Origin: Alphaproteobacteria bacterium
GTDB taxonomy: Bacteria > Pseudomonadota > Alphaproteobacteria > Caedimonadales > UBA1908
Length of the DNA stretch: 58,055 nt
Reading direction: 5' to 3'
Assembly: GCA_021298595.1 (NCBI GenBank)
Contig: JAJTHL010000007.1
Location: 1 to 58,055, forward strand
Of the stretch, positions 42,909-52,266 are shown in pieces. The notes beneath the pieces were generated by a model. That model did not search any database and was not told the origin of the DNA. It was given only the letters and a program-made list of their open reading frames with translations. A program made the translations under genes and the position numbers. The first letter of the stretch is position 1. Every line of letters starts with the position of its first letter.

Positions 42909-44426
42909 TTACGCAAGCTGATCTAAGGCGCGTGACTGATCAAGGGTCGGTGCCCCATAGGAGGGGTGTTGAGGCAAGGGAGCTTCTGGATGCGCAAAGA
43001 GCTTATTGTCGTGGCTTCCCTCAATGCGCCCCTCTTCACGCCTTTGGCTTTGTTCGCCCCCTGTCAAATTGAAGTCCATGGTCGCATTTTCGTGACCAAA
43101 GGCCTCCGCAATAAGACGTTGAAGCTCGCCTGAGTCTTGTCGAAAAAGGTCAAGGGCGTGGTTTTTTTCCACGTGGACCACCGCGTCAAGGCGACCGTCT
43201 TGGGTCAGATGAACCCGCACGTCTACTTTGCCAAGATGTTCAGGTTCAAGTTTCAAGTGTAAAGATCCGGCGCGTTCTTTTGTGGGAGGCGTGATCTCTA
43301 GGGTGAGGGCGCGCATCTGAACGTCCTGGACCTGGATCGAGGAAAGCGCTGGCTGGGGTAAAGGCGAACTTACTTTTTCGCTAGGCGTTTGGGACGAAGT
43401 CATTGGCAAGGGGGAAAAGGTTGTTGGCTCGCTTGCTTTTTGATCGACACCTCTTTCAAGGAAAGACTCTTGAATCAGAGGCGAAGACGCGGGGGCATCT
43501 GGCTCAAGTAAGAAAGGGCCCACAGCCGCTTGCGCTGTATCAGCGTCAAAAGCGGCAGGATTGATGCTAGACACGTCATCTGTAAAACCCTTTTCCAAGG
43601 ACGGTGTGACGCCCAAGATATGGGTTGATGGTTTTTCAGGATGAGCGTCCGTTTGGGACAAAAGAGGAGACGGCGTGTTCACACGTGTGGGTGCGGGGTC
43701 TTCTTTTTCTTGTTGCGTTAACGACGCCTCAAAAGAAACAGATGACTCTTCAGAAGGAAAAGCTGCTTTTTCTTCTCTTAAAGAATCCTTATGGGGCAGG
43801 TCTTCTTTTGATAACTCGATTTCTTTAGGCGTTAAAGCAGGTGTTTGCTCTGGGCGAGGCATTGTGTGATCTGGCGTGGTCTTTTTCTCTAAAAGAGGAT
43901 CAAAGGCCTGTGTTTCCCTATGAGGAAGGGAAGCAACGAGACTTTCTGACGTTTCAGGTAGCCGCACAACTGATATTTCTTCCGCGGCAGTGTGGCGGGC
44001 TTCTTTCCCATCGAGAATATCCTCTCGCACTGTCTGCGTTAAAAAGGTATGGGCGTCGTCAAACGTGTTCTCTTGGACAGGCGCCACACGGGAACTTTCA
44101 ATGGTGATGGTTTCCTTTTGCCATTCTTCGGGAAAACTTAGTTTCATAAACATGACAAACGCATCTTCATCACTGAGCTCATCGACTGCCTTTTTATCTT
44201 TTGGCGGAAGATCTTGTTGGAGCTGACTGGTTTCATGAATGCCGGGTTCTTTTTGAAGAATTTGGTGAGATGGGTTCATTGGCAATTCTTCAAGCGCACC
44301 GTTAGATTCTTCCTCAAGAAAACGGGCAAACCTTTCATCCATTTCCTGATCCGACTTAAAAGAGTCGATCTTTTTAGGCACTGGCATATCCGGTAAATCC
44401 ATTAGCAAAGCAGTCAAGGCAGCCAT
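42909..44426 (-). CDS. fliK: Flagellar hook-length control protein FliK
   Basis: 505 residues from ATG 44426, supported by AAAGGA eight bases upstream. The long N-terminal part is low in complexity, as expected for the ruler region. The C-terminal domain carries the FliK pattern LHLKLEPEHLGKVDVRVHL with VVHVEKNHALDLFRQD and LQRLIAEAFG. FliK measures hook length and signals FlhB to switch substrates. It is the first gene of the fliK-flgD-flgE unit. Confidence 0.85.
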   Translation of the reverse strand: MAALTALLMDLPDMPVPKKIDSFKSDQEMDERFARFLEEESNGALEELPMNPSHQILQKEPGIHETSQLQQDLPPKDKKAVDELSDEDAFVMFMKLSFPEEWQKETITIESSRVAPVQENTFDDAHTFLTQTVREDILDGKEARHTAAEEISVVRLPETSESLVASLPHRETQAFDPLLEKKTTPDHTMPRPEQTPALTPKEIELSKEDLPHKDSLREEKAAFPSEESSVSFEASLTQQEKEDPAPTRVNTPSPLLSQTDAHPEKPSTHILGVTPSLEKGFTDDVSSINPAAFDADTAQAAVGPFLLEPDAPASSPLIQESFLERGVDQKASEPTTFSPLPMTSSQTPSEKVSSPLPQPALSSIQVQDVQMRALTLEITPPTKERAGSLHLKLEPEHLGKVDVRVHLTQDGRLDAVVHVEKNHALDLFRQDSGELQRLIAEAFGHENATMDFNLTGGEQSQRREEGRIEGSHDNKLFAHPEAPLPQHPSYGAPTLDQSRALDQLA

Positions 44427-44499
44427 GGGTGTTTCCTTTCTCATATAAATCTACTGTGGTCTATGCAAAAGGAGTGCCAAGTGACGAAGTCAGCGCTAA

Positions 44500-45417
44500 T
44501 TAGGCAGAGATATGACTGATATGGGTCACTTTATCCCAGATCAAGTGGGCATAGGTACGTGCGTGCACGTCGTCCAGGTGATCCTCAAGACACCAAATCC
44601 ACGACAGAACCGCGTCCACAAAAAGCCAAGCAAGAAGGCGGTTTTGATCAAGTGCTAGCGTCTTCACGAGGTGACTCAAACGCCGATCGATGATGGCAAG
44701 CGGGAAGAGAGTTAAAAAAAGCTCCGGGATGGGGTTACGCATGAAGGGGGCGATGTCATAAAGGGGGTCACCGACAACGCCCTTAGGGTCGATCACCATC
44801 CAAGTGTTACCATGTTCAAGGATGTTATCATGATGCAAGTCCCCATGTAACAGCGTGGGATTTTTCGTGGTCTCAAGAAGTGATTGGCCAAGGGCGCGGG
44901 CTTTTGCTAAAAAACTGTCGGGAATTGCGGCATAGGTTTTTGAGAGTGCACTAAGCCATCTCTCAAGGCCTGGAAAAGTGCCTGTGGGAGGAAGCGCGTT
45001 CCCATGAAGTGTTCCATACACGTGACAAAAGTGATCTGTTGCGGCCACCTCATCTTGCGGAAAAAGCGCGCGCAACGACGTGCCAGGGCAAGCGCGTTCC
45101 ATGAAAAGCACGTGGGGCGCTGCATCGTAAAGAAGAGGTGCGCCTCTACCAGCAAATGCTTTGAGGGCGCTGGTTTCTTGAATCAGAGGCGCAAATCCTA
45201 TTTTTAAGACGATGGGAAACTGGTCTTTGAAGCCCTTTAGGACGCAGTGATAGGTCATATTTGAAACGGGCACCAAATCCTGTAGGTGCCACCTTTGACG
45301 AAGAGTTTGGATTAGAGAAGGAAGAGCGTCTAACCACTTTCGTCCCTCATGGCCGTGAAGCGCTGTGATGTGATGGAAAAGAGGCGAATCTTCTCCTAAA
45401 AATTCATTCATGAACAC
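44500..45417 (-). CDS. APH(6)/streptomycin-kinase-like phosphotransferase
   Basis: 305 residues of the aminoglycoside/hydroxyurea kinase type. Lys72 (VLKIG) fits the ATP-binding lysine, HGDLHHDN at 191-198 holds the catalytic Asp193, and IDPKGVVGDPLYD has the metal-binding Asp210. The combination IDPKG-VGDP-YD is typical for the 6-phosphotransferase family. It could phosphorylate an antibiotic, a metabolite or another small target. It overlaps the preceding unknown gene by ten bases, and that gene overlaps vgrG, so it belongs to the vgrG transcript. A role as a type VI effector or its partner is possible but unproven. Confidence 0.8.
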   Translation of the reverse strand: MFMNEFLGEDSPLFHHITALHGHEGRKWLDALPSLIQTLRQRWHLQDLVPVSNMTYHCVLKGFKDQFPIVLKIGFAPLIQETSALKAFAGRGAPLLYDAAPHVLFMERACPGTSLRALFPQDEVAATDHFCHVYGTLHGNALPPTGTFPGLERWLSALSKTYAAIPDSFLAKARALGQSLLETTKNPTLLHGDLHHDNILEHGNTWMVIDPKGVVGDPLYDIAPFMRNPIPELFLTLFPLAIIDRRLSHLVKTLALDQNRLLAWLFVDAVLSWIWCLEDHLDDVHARTYAHLIWDKVTHISHISA

Positions 45418-46130
45418 AGTTCCAAAAATTCATGGGGCAGCAAGCGCATGATTAGGGGCTGATCATAAGGGGGGTCTACGTGGGCAAACGCCACCCAAGA
45501 AGAAGGTTCAGCTTTTGTATCTTTGAGTCTTGTACAAAAGAGGGCCTGATAAAGATCTTGAAGGGACGTATTTTTCGGGCCAAAAAGACCTGCCATGTAA
45601 GACGTGCCGCAAAGCACCTGTGGCGGCTTCTCAACCCACTCAACGGGGTTTAAAGTACATAGTGGGCCCTTATCATCTGGATGAACGCGAAGATGAATCC
45701 ACGGTTGATGAGTATCGGTGGGATGCTCGTAAAGCTCAAGAAGGCGAAGGCGCGCAAGATCTTCAAAGCGTTTCATGTTAACGTTTTGCATGCGTTTGAT
45801 GGCAGGTTCAAAAAGACCTGCGGTGGGCTTTGCCATTTCTTCTTTGATGTCGACATTCCATGTATTTTGCCGGGCGATAAGCTCTTGCCCCTTAGGACTG
45901 AGGAAAAAAGCTTCGCAAAAAGCTTCTTTTAAAACGGCAAAATCGGTGGTGAAAAGGGGGGGAAAAGAAAAACGCTTCCTTGCCACCCAGTCGTGAGATG
46001 TTTCCCAGACAAGGTGTGGATTTTTGAGATCAAAGACGGTGGAAGTTCTGTGAGGCACAAAAAATGATTTATAAACTCTTGGGGCATTGCCTGCGCCAGG
46101 CAAAGGCGTAGTATTTTCTTTGTTATCCAT
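45408..46130 (-). CDS. Unknown protein encoded directly after VgrG
   Basis: 240 residues from ATG 46130, which overlaps the vgrG stop by eight bases (ATGGATAA). No signal peptide and no membrane segment. Visible features are WETSHDWVARKRFSFPPLF near residues 42-60 and a Trp/Pro-rich C-terminal half with WIHLRVHPDD. I recognise no family. Genes placed like this after vgrG often encode effectors, adaptors or chaperones loaded on the spike, so that is the leading guess. It overlaps the kinase-like gene downstream by ten bases. Confidence 0.7.
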   Translation of the reverse strand: MDNKENTTPLPGAGNAPRVYKSFFVPHRTSTVFDLKNPHLVWETSHDWVARKRFSFPPLFTTDFAVLKEAFCEAFFLSPKGQELIARQNTWNVDIKEEMAKPTAGLFEPAIKRMQNVNMKRFEDLARLRLLELYEHPTDTHQPWIHLRVHPDDKGPLCTLNPVEWVEKPPQVLCGTSYMAGLFGPKNTSLQDLYQALFCTRLKDTKAEPSSWVAFAHVDPPYDQPLIMRLLPHEFLELCS

Positions 46131-48780
46131 TGAGCATGATAATGGCAGCTGTTTCTTCGATAATAGCGCCTGCTTCCATGGTAATGGCAGCGCCCGCTTC
46201 AACGGAAACGTCCACCCCAGCCGTGAGATTCACATCAACGCCCGCTTCTGCGGTGACATCCACCCCTGCGGTAAAGGCAATATCAACGCCCGCATCCCCG
46301 TTAATATTCACCCCGGCATTCATGGAGATATCAATCCCTGCCATTTCGCTGATATCGATGCCCGCATCGACGTTAATACTCATGCCAGCCTCAAGATTGA
46401 TATTTTCACCCGCCGCTAAGGTAATATTTTGTGGTGAAAAAAGAGAGATGCCTTGCATCCCGACCAAAGAAATGAGGCCGTCCACGCAGACCGTTAAATT
46501 GCCAGTGACGTTCAGGGTATAATTTCCAGTAACATCTTGGTCAAAATTCCCATTATTGAAATAATATTCGTTGCCCGCAAAAAGCTCTTTGGTCCTGTTG
46601 CCGGAAAAAAGCTGAATATTTTGATCTCCTTGGTAAATTTTCCACACGTTATTGCCCTGACCGATTGTGGAATATTTATCGCCCTGCCACACCACCTCAA
46701 AGTCGCCTCCTTGATCCACGATCTTGATGCGTTCTCCTTGGTTGATATTGGTGTATTGATTGCCTTCGTTAATGTACATAGACTGGTTGCCGTTGGCAAT
46801 TTGGAGGCTGTCATTTCCTTTTTGGATGTATTTACTGCGCCATCCTTCCAGGATCGTCAGGGACTTATCGCCCTTAAGCATACATTGGTCATACCCGCCC
46901 TCATCCATTTGGTGAAAAAACGTGCCTTTTCCTTGTAGACTGAACCGGCTGCCTGTGCTGATTTTATAGTTGTAATCACCATTGACGATGTAATGGTTGT
47001 GGGCGATGGGACCGTGGCTTGAGAGCATGGAAACGTTCAGGTTACCGCCTGTAATTTCAAGGTTATCATCGCCGTCACCGGCTGGCAGGTCCTGGCCTAA
47101 GGGGGTGGTTTTTGGTTTGGCGCCGTCTTTGCGTAGAACGGCCGTATCCCGGTTGCCTCGATCGATCCACCACCACTGACTGCCGTATTCAATATGTTCT
47201 GTGACATTTTGCTTGATATAAAGGTCATGGTCTTTTTCAGCCTGAAAGTAGACCTGTTCGGACCCTTTTAAGTCTTCGTAACGAAATTCGTTATAGTTAT
47301 CGGGTCCGCCCATTTTGGTTGAGTGGCTTTTTATGGTGCTTTTTGTGGGGACTTGGGGCAGGTAAGGGGGCATGTGCCCTGGATTATTCCACACGCATCC
47401 CACGACTAAAGGACGGTCTGGGTTGCCGTCTAAAAAGCTCACAATGGCTTCCATACCGATGCGCGGCGTGAAAAGAATTCCCCAACTGTCGCCAGCCCAG
47501 CCTTCACGGACCCTCACCCAACAAGAGCTTTTATCGTCGCTGGGACCCGCGTGGGGACCAGACTCATCCCAATGGAATTTCAGTTTGATACGCCCATACT
47601 CGTCGGTCCAAATTTCTTCAGAAGGGGGCCCCGTGACTCTGGCTGTTTGGGTGCTGTAAATTCTGGGTTTGGGAGTACGTTCTGCAGGTCTGAATACCAC
47701 AGAAAAGGGAAAGGCCAAGAAGTCATTTTCGTAAATAGCATGGCCTTGGTATAAATATGTGCTTGCCGTGATATGATGGCGAACGCGGTACAATACGTAA
47801 GATCCATCGGCGCCCGGTTTATCATAGCCCACCAAATCAAATTGATGACCTGAGGTGAAAAAGGGCACAGTCGATTTACCCTCAAGAGCCTTTTGGGGCC
47901 AAAGGGCCGCGTCATGACGGTTACCTGTATAGTAGCTGACCTTTGTTTGGTTGGGACAATCTTCGTGATCAGTTTCGGTTGCATACTGATAAATGAGACC
48001 ACCCTTGGCAACACCAGGCACGCTTGCATAAAGAGGCGTTGTGGCGGTTGTGAAGTTATAGTCAGCCAAGGCTTGGGATGAGGGGGTAAAGCGCTCGAGT
48101 GATTTGCAGTAGCTGATAATATTTTCATAGTAATCAGAGGTTTGTGATTTCATGAACTGTCCCGTTGACACAACGGGACAAGGATCATGTCCCCCGGGCA
48201 TATCCGCAAGCACCATGGTGTGGTCACCGTCTTGATGCTGAAAGTAATAATAAATCCCCTCTTCCTCCATCAGGCGCGACACGAAATCAAAACATGTTTC
48301 GTTGTACTGCACACAGTACTCCCTGGGCTGTTGACCGTGCGTTGTTGTGCGGTTGCTGATGCTTGATACCCCATTTTCATTGAGCACGGTTGTGATAATT
48401 TCAAGGGTGGTTTGATTTTGGAAAATCCGGCAGTCAGTCACAAACTTTAAGGTCCAGAATTTGGGGTATAACTTCGCTTCGTAGAGCGTCGTATCATCAG
48501 CGACGTTATCTTGCGTGGTTTGTTGCTGAGACATTTCGCCAATGACCCCATTGAAATAGCGTATGCCATCTTGGGCGTCAAACATGACGGTAGCAGATTG
48601 ACCAATATAGCTATCCAAATCCAGATTCTTGGTATCCGATGTCATAAGAAGCTTGAATTCAAAGGGAGCGGACAATGCCTCTTCTCCTGTGAATTCGCGC
48701 ATGTCGAGGGTGCCCGTTACGAGAGCACCAGACCCGAGTTTTAAAGACTGTGATGTTTCAACCAGTGTTGTGGTGGCCAT
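46123..48780 (-). CDS. vgrG: Type VI secretion spike protein VgrG with an octapeptide-repeat tail
   Basis: 885 residues. The N-terminal phage gp27-like region (FTGEEALSAPFEFKLLM) and gp5-like OB region (WTDEYGRIKLKFHWDESGP, WGILFTPRIGMEAIVSFLDG) are typical, followed by the DUF2345 entry NEFRYEDLKGSEQVYFQAEKD at about 497. A ~10-residue repeat region (for example YTNINQGERIKIVDQGG) precedes about eleven octapeptides of the form AG[IV]x[IV]xxx at ~790-875. These should form a long beta-helical needle. No enzymatic C-terminal domain follows, so cargo is probably bound. It lies 82 bases after tadC on the same strand; no other type VI gene is in the window. Confidence 0.95.
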   Translation of the reverse strand: MATTTLVETSQSLKLGSGALVTGTLDMREFTGEEALSAPFEFKLLMTSDTKNLDLDSYIGQSATVMFDAQDGIRYFNGVIGEMSQQQTTQDNVADDTTLYEAKLYPKFWTLKFVTDCRIFQNQTTLEIITTVLNENGVSSISNRTTTHGQQPREYCVQYNETCFDFVSRLMEEEGIYYYFQHQDGDHTMVLADMPGGHDPCPVVSTGQFMKSQTSDYYENIISYCKSLERFTPSSQALADYNFTTATTPLYASVPGVAKGGLIYQYATETDHEDCPNQTKVSYYTGNRHDAALWPQKALEGKSTVPFFTSGHQFDLVGYDKPGADGSYVLYRVRHHITASTYLYQGHAIYENDFLAFPFSVVFRPAERTPKPRIYSTQTARVTGPPSEEIWTDEYGRIKLKFHWDESGPHAGPSDDKSSCWVRVREGWAGDSWGILFTPRIGMEAIVSFLDGNPDRPLVVGCVWNNPGHMPPYLPQVPTKSTIKSHSTKMGGPDNYNEFRYEDLKGSEQVYFQAEKDHDLYIKQNVTEHIEYGSQWWWIDRGNRDTAVLRKDGAKPKTTPLGQDLPAGDGDDNLEITGGNLNVSMLSSHGPIAHNHYIVNGDYNYKISTGSRFSLQGKGTFFHQMDEGGYDQCMLKGDKSLTILEGWRSKYIQKGNDSLQIANGNQSMYINEGNQYTNINQGERIKIVDQGGDFEVVWQGDKYSTIGQGNNVWKIYQGDQNIQLFSGNRTKELFAGNEYYFNNGNFDQDVTGNYTLNVTGNLTVCVDGLISLVGMQGISLFSPQNITLAAGENINLEAGMSINVDAGIDISEMAGIDISMNAGVNINGDAGVDIAFTAGVDVTAEAGVDVNLTAGVDVSVEAGAAITMEAGAIIEETAAIIMLNG

Positions 48781-48862
48781 AATGTTTGCTTCATACTCCC
48801 TTTTCCCTAAATGGTAGGATAATTAAGCTCTTCTCGCAAGTCCTGGCCTTTCCAAGTTTTTG

Positions 48863-49825
48863 TTACTGATTAAAGAACGCGCTGTTGGAAAAGTTAGAAA
48901 TAGCGGGGCCCATGATGATAATCATGAGAGAAGGCAAGCTAAAAAGCAAAATGGGCACAGTAAGAAGAACGGGCAAACGTGCTGCTTTGGTTTCTATTTC
49001 AATAAGTTTTTTTTTCGTAAACTCTTGGGAAATCACGTGCAAGCTTTGGCCCACTGACACGCCTTGATCTTCTGCTTGGATGAGAGTCACGCAAAGCGTA
49101 TGCATCAAGGGAAGAGCCACACGTCTCATGAGGTTGTTATAGGCCAGCCGGCGATCGGGTAAAAGAGAAAGCTCAGCCGATGTGATCGCGAATTCTTTGG
49201 CAAGATCTGGCGTGTCAAAGGCCATTTCTTTGGCAAGACGCTCGAAGCTTTTTTCTATATTGAGGCCCCCCTTGGCGCATGAAACCAAAAGATCGATGGA
49301 GTTAGGAATAAAACCTTGGATTTTTGCGTATCTATTTTTTTTAATAAAATCAAGGCCATAATCGAGGCTTCGGTAGCCAATAAACACAAATAGACCAAAA
49401 ATAGCATACCTGACAAAAGGAGGCTGGTCGCCCAGGGCTGGAATTGACAAACTGATCACAAAGTATGCGCCTATGGCCCCAAGGGTAAACAGCGCCCTAA
49501 ACAAGGGGATCACAATGGGAGCTGTCTGAGGAGAAAAACCGCACTGTTCGAAGGAGGTGCGCATAGCATCTCCTATATTTTTGTTAAGATCAAAGATCTT
49601 TCCGCCAATTTTGGCGCCAAGTTCCATGAGTGGGCTGTTTTCCCCAGCGGCCTTTGCGATTTCATGGGGTGAGAGATGTGCCTGATCATGGCCTTTTTTG
49701 AGGCGTCGTGTTCGTCGCTCGATATAATTCTTGACAATCACACGCTCAACCAAAAAGAACAGCGACACCAAAATGATAAAGATTAATAGGGAATTGATGA
49801 AAGCTGGATCTGATAAGGTCTGCAT
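48863..49825 (-). CDS. tadC: Tad pilus assembly membrane protein TadC
   Basis: 320 residues with a T2SSF domain. The N-terminal membrane segment is LLIFIILVSLFFLVERV, and further segments lie in the middle and at the end. The F-domain core includes LLVSCAKGGLNIEKSFERLAKE and LIQAEDQGVSVGQSLHVISQEF. TadC works with TadB as the inner-membrane platform of the Tad (Flp) pilus. It abuts tadB without a gap. Confidence 0.92.
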   Translation of the reverse strand: MQTLSDPAFINSLLIFIILVSLFFLVERVIVKNYIERRTRRLKKGHDQAHLSPHEIAKAAGENSPLMELGAKIGGKIFDLNKNIGDAMRTSFEQCGFSPQTAPIVIPLFRALFTLGAIGAYFVISLSIPALGDQPPFVRYAIFGLFVFIGYRSLDYGLDFIKKNRYAKIQGFIPNSIDLLVSCAKGGLNIEKSFERLAKEMAFDTPDLAKEFAITSAELSLLPDRRLAYNNLMRRVALPLMHTLCVTLIQAEDQGVSVGQSLHVISQEFTKKKLIEIETKAARLPVLLTVPILLFSLPSLMIIIMGPAISNFSNSAFFNQ

Positions 49826-50809
49826 TTAGTCCACCTTGATGTTGACAAGCCACCGGACGGTAATGACCTGTGCCACAATAAGCCCCACAGCCGTATAAAA
49901 GGGCTTTCGGCCTTCAGGTTGTGAGAAGAACTCCAAATATTCGGGTTTGAACAGTACCATGGCAAACCAAAAAAGAACGGGAAGCGCCCCAAGAATCATG
50001 CCCGTTAATCGGCCCTCTGCGGACAGAGCTAGGGCTTTGGCGCGAATTTCACCCCTTTTATGGAGCACAAAGATAATTGTTTCTAAAATCTCTGAAAGGC
50101 TGCCGCCTGTTTGACGTTGGATAATCAGTGCAGATACAAAAAAATGAAAATCACGAAGATCCACGCGAAGCGCCGAATTGCGAAAGGCATCTTCAAAGGT
50201 CACACCGACACTCAGCTGTTCTGTAATGGTGCGAAATTCTCGTCCCACGGGATCCGGAACTTCTTTAGCCACCATGGGCAGCGTGCGTTCGAGGGGGTGT
50301 CCCGCCCGAATAGATCGCATGATAATGTCAAGGGCAAGGGGCAAGTATTCGATAAATTTTTGATGGCGTTTTGTCGTCAAAAAGTTAATGAGAAAACTGG
50401 TGAGAAAAAAAGCCATCCCCAGGGCCATTCCAAAGGAAAGGAGCAAGGGAAAGTGGACTCTTGAAAAAAAGATGAGTGTGAGAAAAGCCACCAAAGCGAT
50501 TTCAGCCAACAAGACCTGGGTCATGGTAAGCTGAAGACCGCTTTGGTAGAGTTTTAACTGGAACCAGCTATCACTTTTGAGAGACCCAAGGTACTTTTGA
50601 AGGGCTTTTTCGACACCTTTTTGCTTGTTGGAAAGAAAGGATTCAGGATCAGAGCTGATATCCAAATCACTGGCCACAAAGGCGTTTAGACGCTCAAGGG
50701 CTCGGTCATTGTCCTTGCTTGAGTCCCAATAGCGCGTGACCAAAAAGAAGACGCCCAAAAATGCAACAAAACAAAAAAGGCCAATCACAAGGCTGAAAGT
50801 TGCGCTCAT
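49826..50809 (-). CDS. tadB: Tad pilus assembly membrane protein TadB
   Basis: 327 residues with a T2SSF domain: ALDIIMRSIRAGHPLERTLPMVAKEVPDP and FVSALIIQRQTGGSLSEILE, between paired membrane segments. The platform partner of TadC. Its start overlaps the cpaF stop by four bases (ATGA), so translation is coupled. Confidence 0.93.
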   Translation of the reverse strand: MSATFSLVIGLFCFVAFLGVFFLVTRYWDSSKDNDRALERLNAFVASDLDISSDPESFLSNKQKGVEKALQKYLGSLKSDSWFQLKLYQSGLQLTMTQVLLAEIALVAFLTLIFFSRVHFPLLLSFGMALGMAFFLTSFLINFLTTKRHQKFIEYLPLALDIIMRSIRAGHPLERTLPMVAKEVPDPVGREFRTITEQLSVGVTFEDAFRNSALRVDLRDFHFFVSALIIQRQTGGSLSEILETIIFVLHKRGEIRAKALALSAEGRLTGMILGALPVLFWFAMVLFKPEYLEFFSQPEGRKPFYTAVGLIVAQVITVRWLVNIKVD

Positions 50810-52203
50810 CCTTTTTCACTCCTCAGGCTGTTTAAAAGCTCTTGCTCTAGGTTAAATTCTTTAGCGCGCTGAAGCAGGTGGGGGGTCAGGCAATGGCAGG
50901 TAAAGGTTCCTGAAATTTGACCATGGTCTTCCTCATCACCATATTCAAAAGAGAAAATATCTTGATGACGGATCGCATCGTTTTCTAAGCCGCAAAGTTC
51001 TGTAATCTGCGTGACCCGTCTTTTGCCGTCTCGCATACGGGATGTATGCACAATAACGTTCACGGCATCGGCAATATAGCTTCTAATAACGGAAGTCGGC
51101 AGGGCGTGTCCTGTCATGAGGATCATGTTTTCCATGCGGTGCAGTGCTTCTGCGGTATTGTTGGCGTGGATTGTTGACATGGATCCATCGTGACCTGTGT
51201 TCATGGCTTGGAGCATATCAAAGGCCTCAGAACCACGGCACTCGCCCACAACAATGCGGTCAGGGCGCATACGAAGAGCGTTGCGCACAAGGTCCCGAAT
51301 GGTAATTTCCCCAATTCCTTCAATATTGGCTGTGCGAGATTCCAGCCGAACCACATGGGGCTGGGCAAGTTTTAACTCGGCTGAGTCTTCTATGGTGACA
51401 ATGCGCTCTCTTGGGTCGATCAGCTGAGACATGGCGTTTAAAAGCGTGGTCTTACCAGAACCCGTCCCCCCTGAAATGATGACATTCAGGCGGCACTTTG
51501 CCACAACTTTTAGGAAATCTCGCATGCCAGAAGAAAGGTTACCTTGGGCGCACATCTTGTCAAGATCGATGAGGGTCTTTGAGAATTTTCGAATGGAGAT
51601 GGAAACGCCGTTAAGGGCAATAGGAGGGATGATTACATTGACACGACTCCCATCCTTTAGACGTGCATCGACCATGGGACTGGTTTCATCCACACGTCGG
51701 CCAATAAAGTTAGCAATGCGCTGGGCAACTTGAAGAACGTGGCGATCACTGCGAAAACGGACATTGGTCAGATTGAGCTTGCCTTTGTGCTCCACATAAA
51801 CTTGATCATAGGCGTTGATCAAAATGTCTGTCACATTTGGATCATGAATCAAGACCTCGAGAGGGCCAAGACCCACCATGTCATTTACAATATCCTCACA
51901 CACGCTTTGTTGTTCTGGATGAGACAGTCTTGTTTGTGTTTCCTGGGCGTAGTCTAGGGTGAAGCGCTCTACTTGGGTGCGCAATTCTTGAGACGATAGA
52001 CGAGATGCTGTGGCAAGATCAATTTGAGAGACCATGCGCTCAAACAAACGATCTCTAAAAGCAGCCAGAGCGGGGGACATATGGGAGACTTTGACTTGAT
52101 AGAGGGATAAGCCATTTTCCTCCGTTAATTTTCCTGAAGACGGCGCTTTAGAAAAAGAGGGGGCGTCTGTGATAGGATCATCAATATTCCCAAAACGTGC
52201 CAT
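50806..52203 (-). CDS. cpaF: Tad pilus assembly ATPase CpaF/TadA
   Basis: 465 residues of the type II/IV secretion ATPase family. Walker A is [14 protein letters not shown], the Asp box [12 protein letters not shown], and Walker B with arginine contacts [32 protein letters not shown] is the His box. It powers pilus extension (and in Tad systems also retraction) at the cytoplasmic face of the inner membrane. It lies between cpaE and tadB. Confidence 0.96.
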   Translation of the reverse strand: MARFGNIDDPITDAPSFSKAPSSGKLTEENGLSLYQVKVSHMSPALAAFRDRLFERMVSQIDLATASRLSSQELRTQVERFTLDYAQETQTRLSHPEQQSVCEDIVNDMVGLGPLEVLIHDPNVTDILINAYDQVYVEHKGKLNLTNVRFRSDRHVLQVAQRIANFIGRRVDETSPMVDARLKDGSRVNVIIPPIALNGVSISIRKFSKTLIDLDKMCAQGNLSSGMRDFLKVVAKCRLNVIISGGTGSGKTTLLNAMSQLIDPRERIVTIEDSAELKLAQPHVVRLESRTANIEGIGEITIRDLVRNALRMRPDRIVVGECRGSEAFDMLQAMNTGHDGSMSTIHANNTAEALHRMENMILMTGHALPTSVIRSYIADAVNVIVHTSRMRDGKRRVTQITELCGLENDAIRHQDIFSFEYGDEEDHGQISGTFTCHCLTPHLLQRAKEFNLEQELLNSLRSEKG

Positions 52204-52266
52204 CTTTTTTCAAAGTCCCTGCTATCCATATGTTGTTATTGTATTCTTAAAGTAGTTTAGAGTTTA

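Noticed and set aside
44500-45417. The kinase-like gene as an acquired antibiotic-resistance cassette
   Set aside because: No transposase, integron site or flanking repeats are visible, and it is translationally coupled to the vgrG unit.
46165-46415. 24-base periodic DNA resembling a minisatellite or CRISPR-like array
   Set aside because: Units have no spacers and encode the VgrG octapeptides in frame. No CRISPR array or cas gene is seen in the window.
46130-46522. Plus-strand open frame opposite the vgrG tail, with Thr/Ser/Pro repeats
   Set aside because: It is the antisense of the octapeptide-coding repeat; the repetitive look comes from vgrG, which has clear family motifs.
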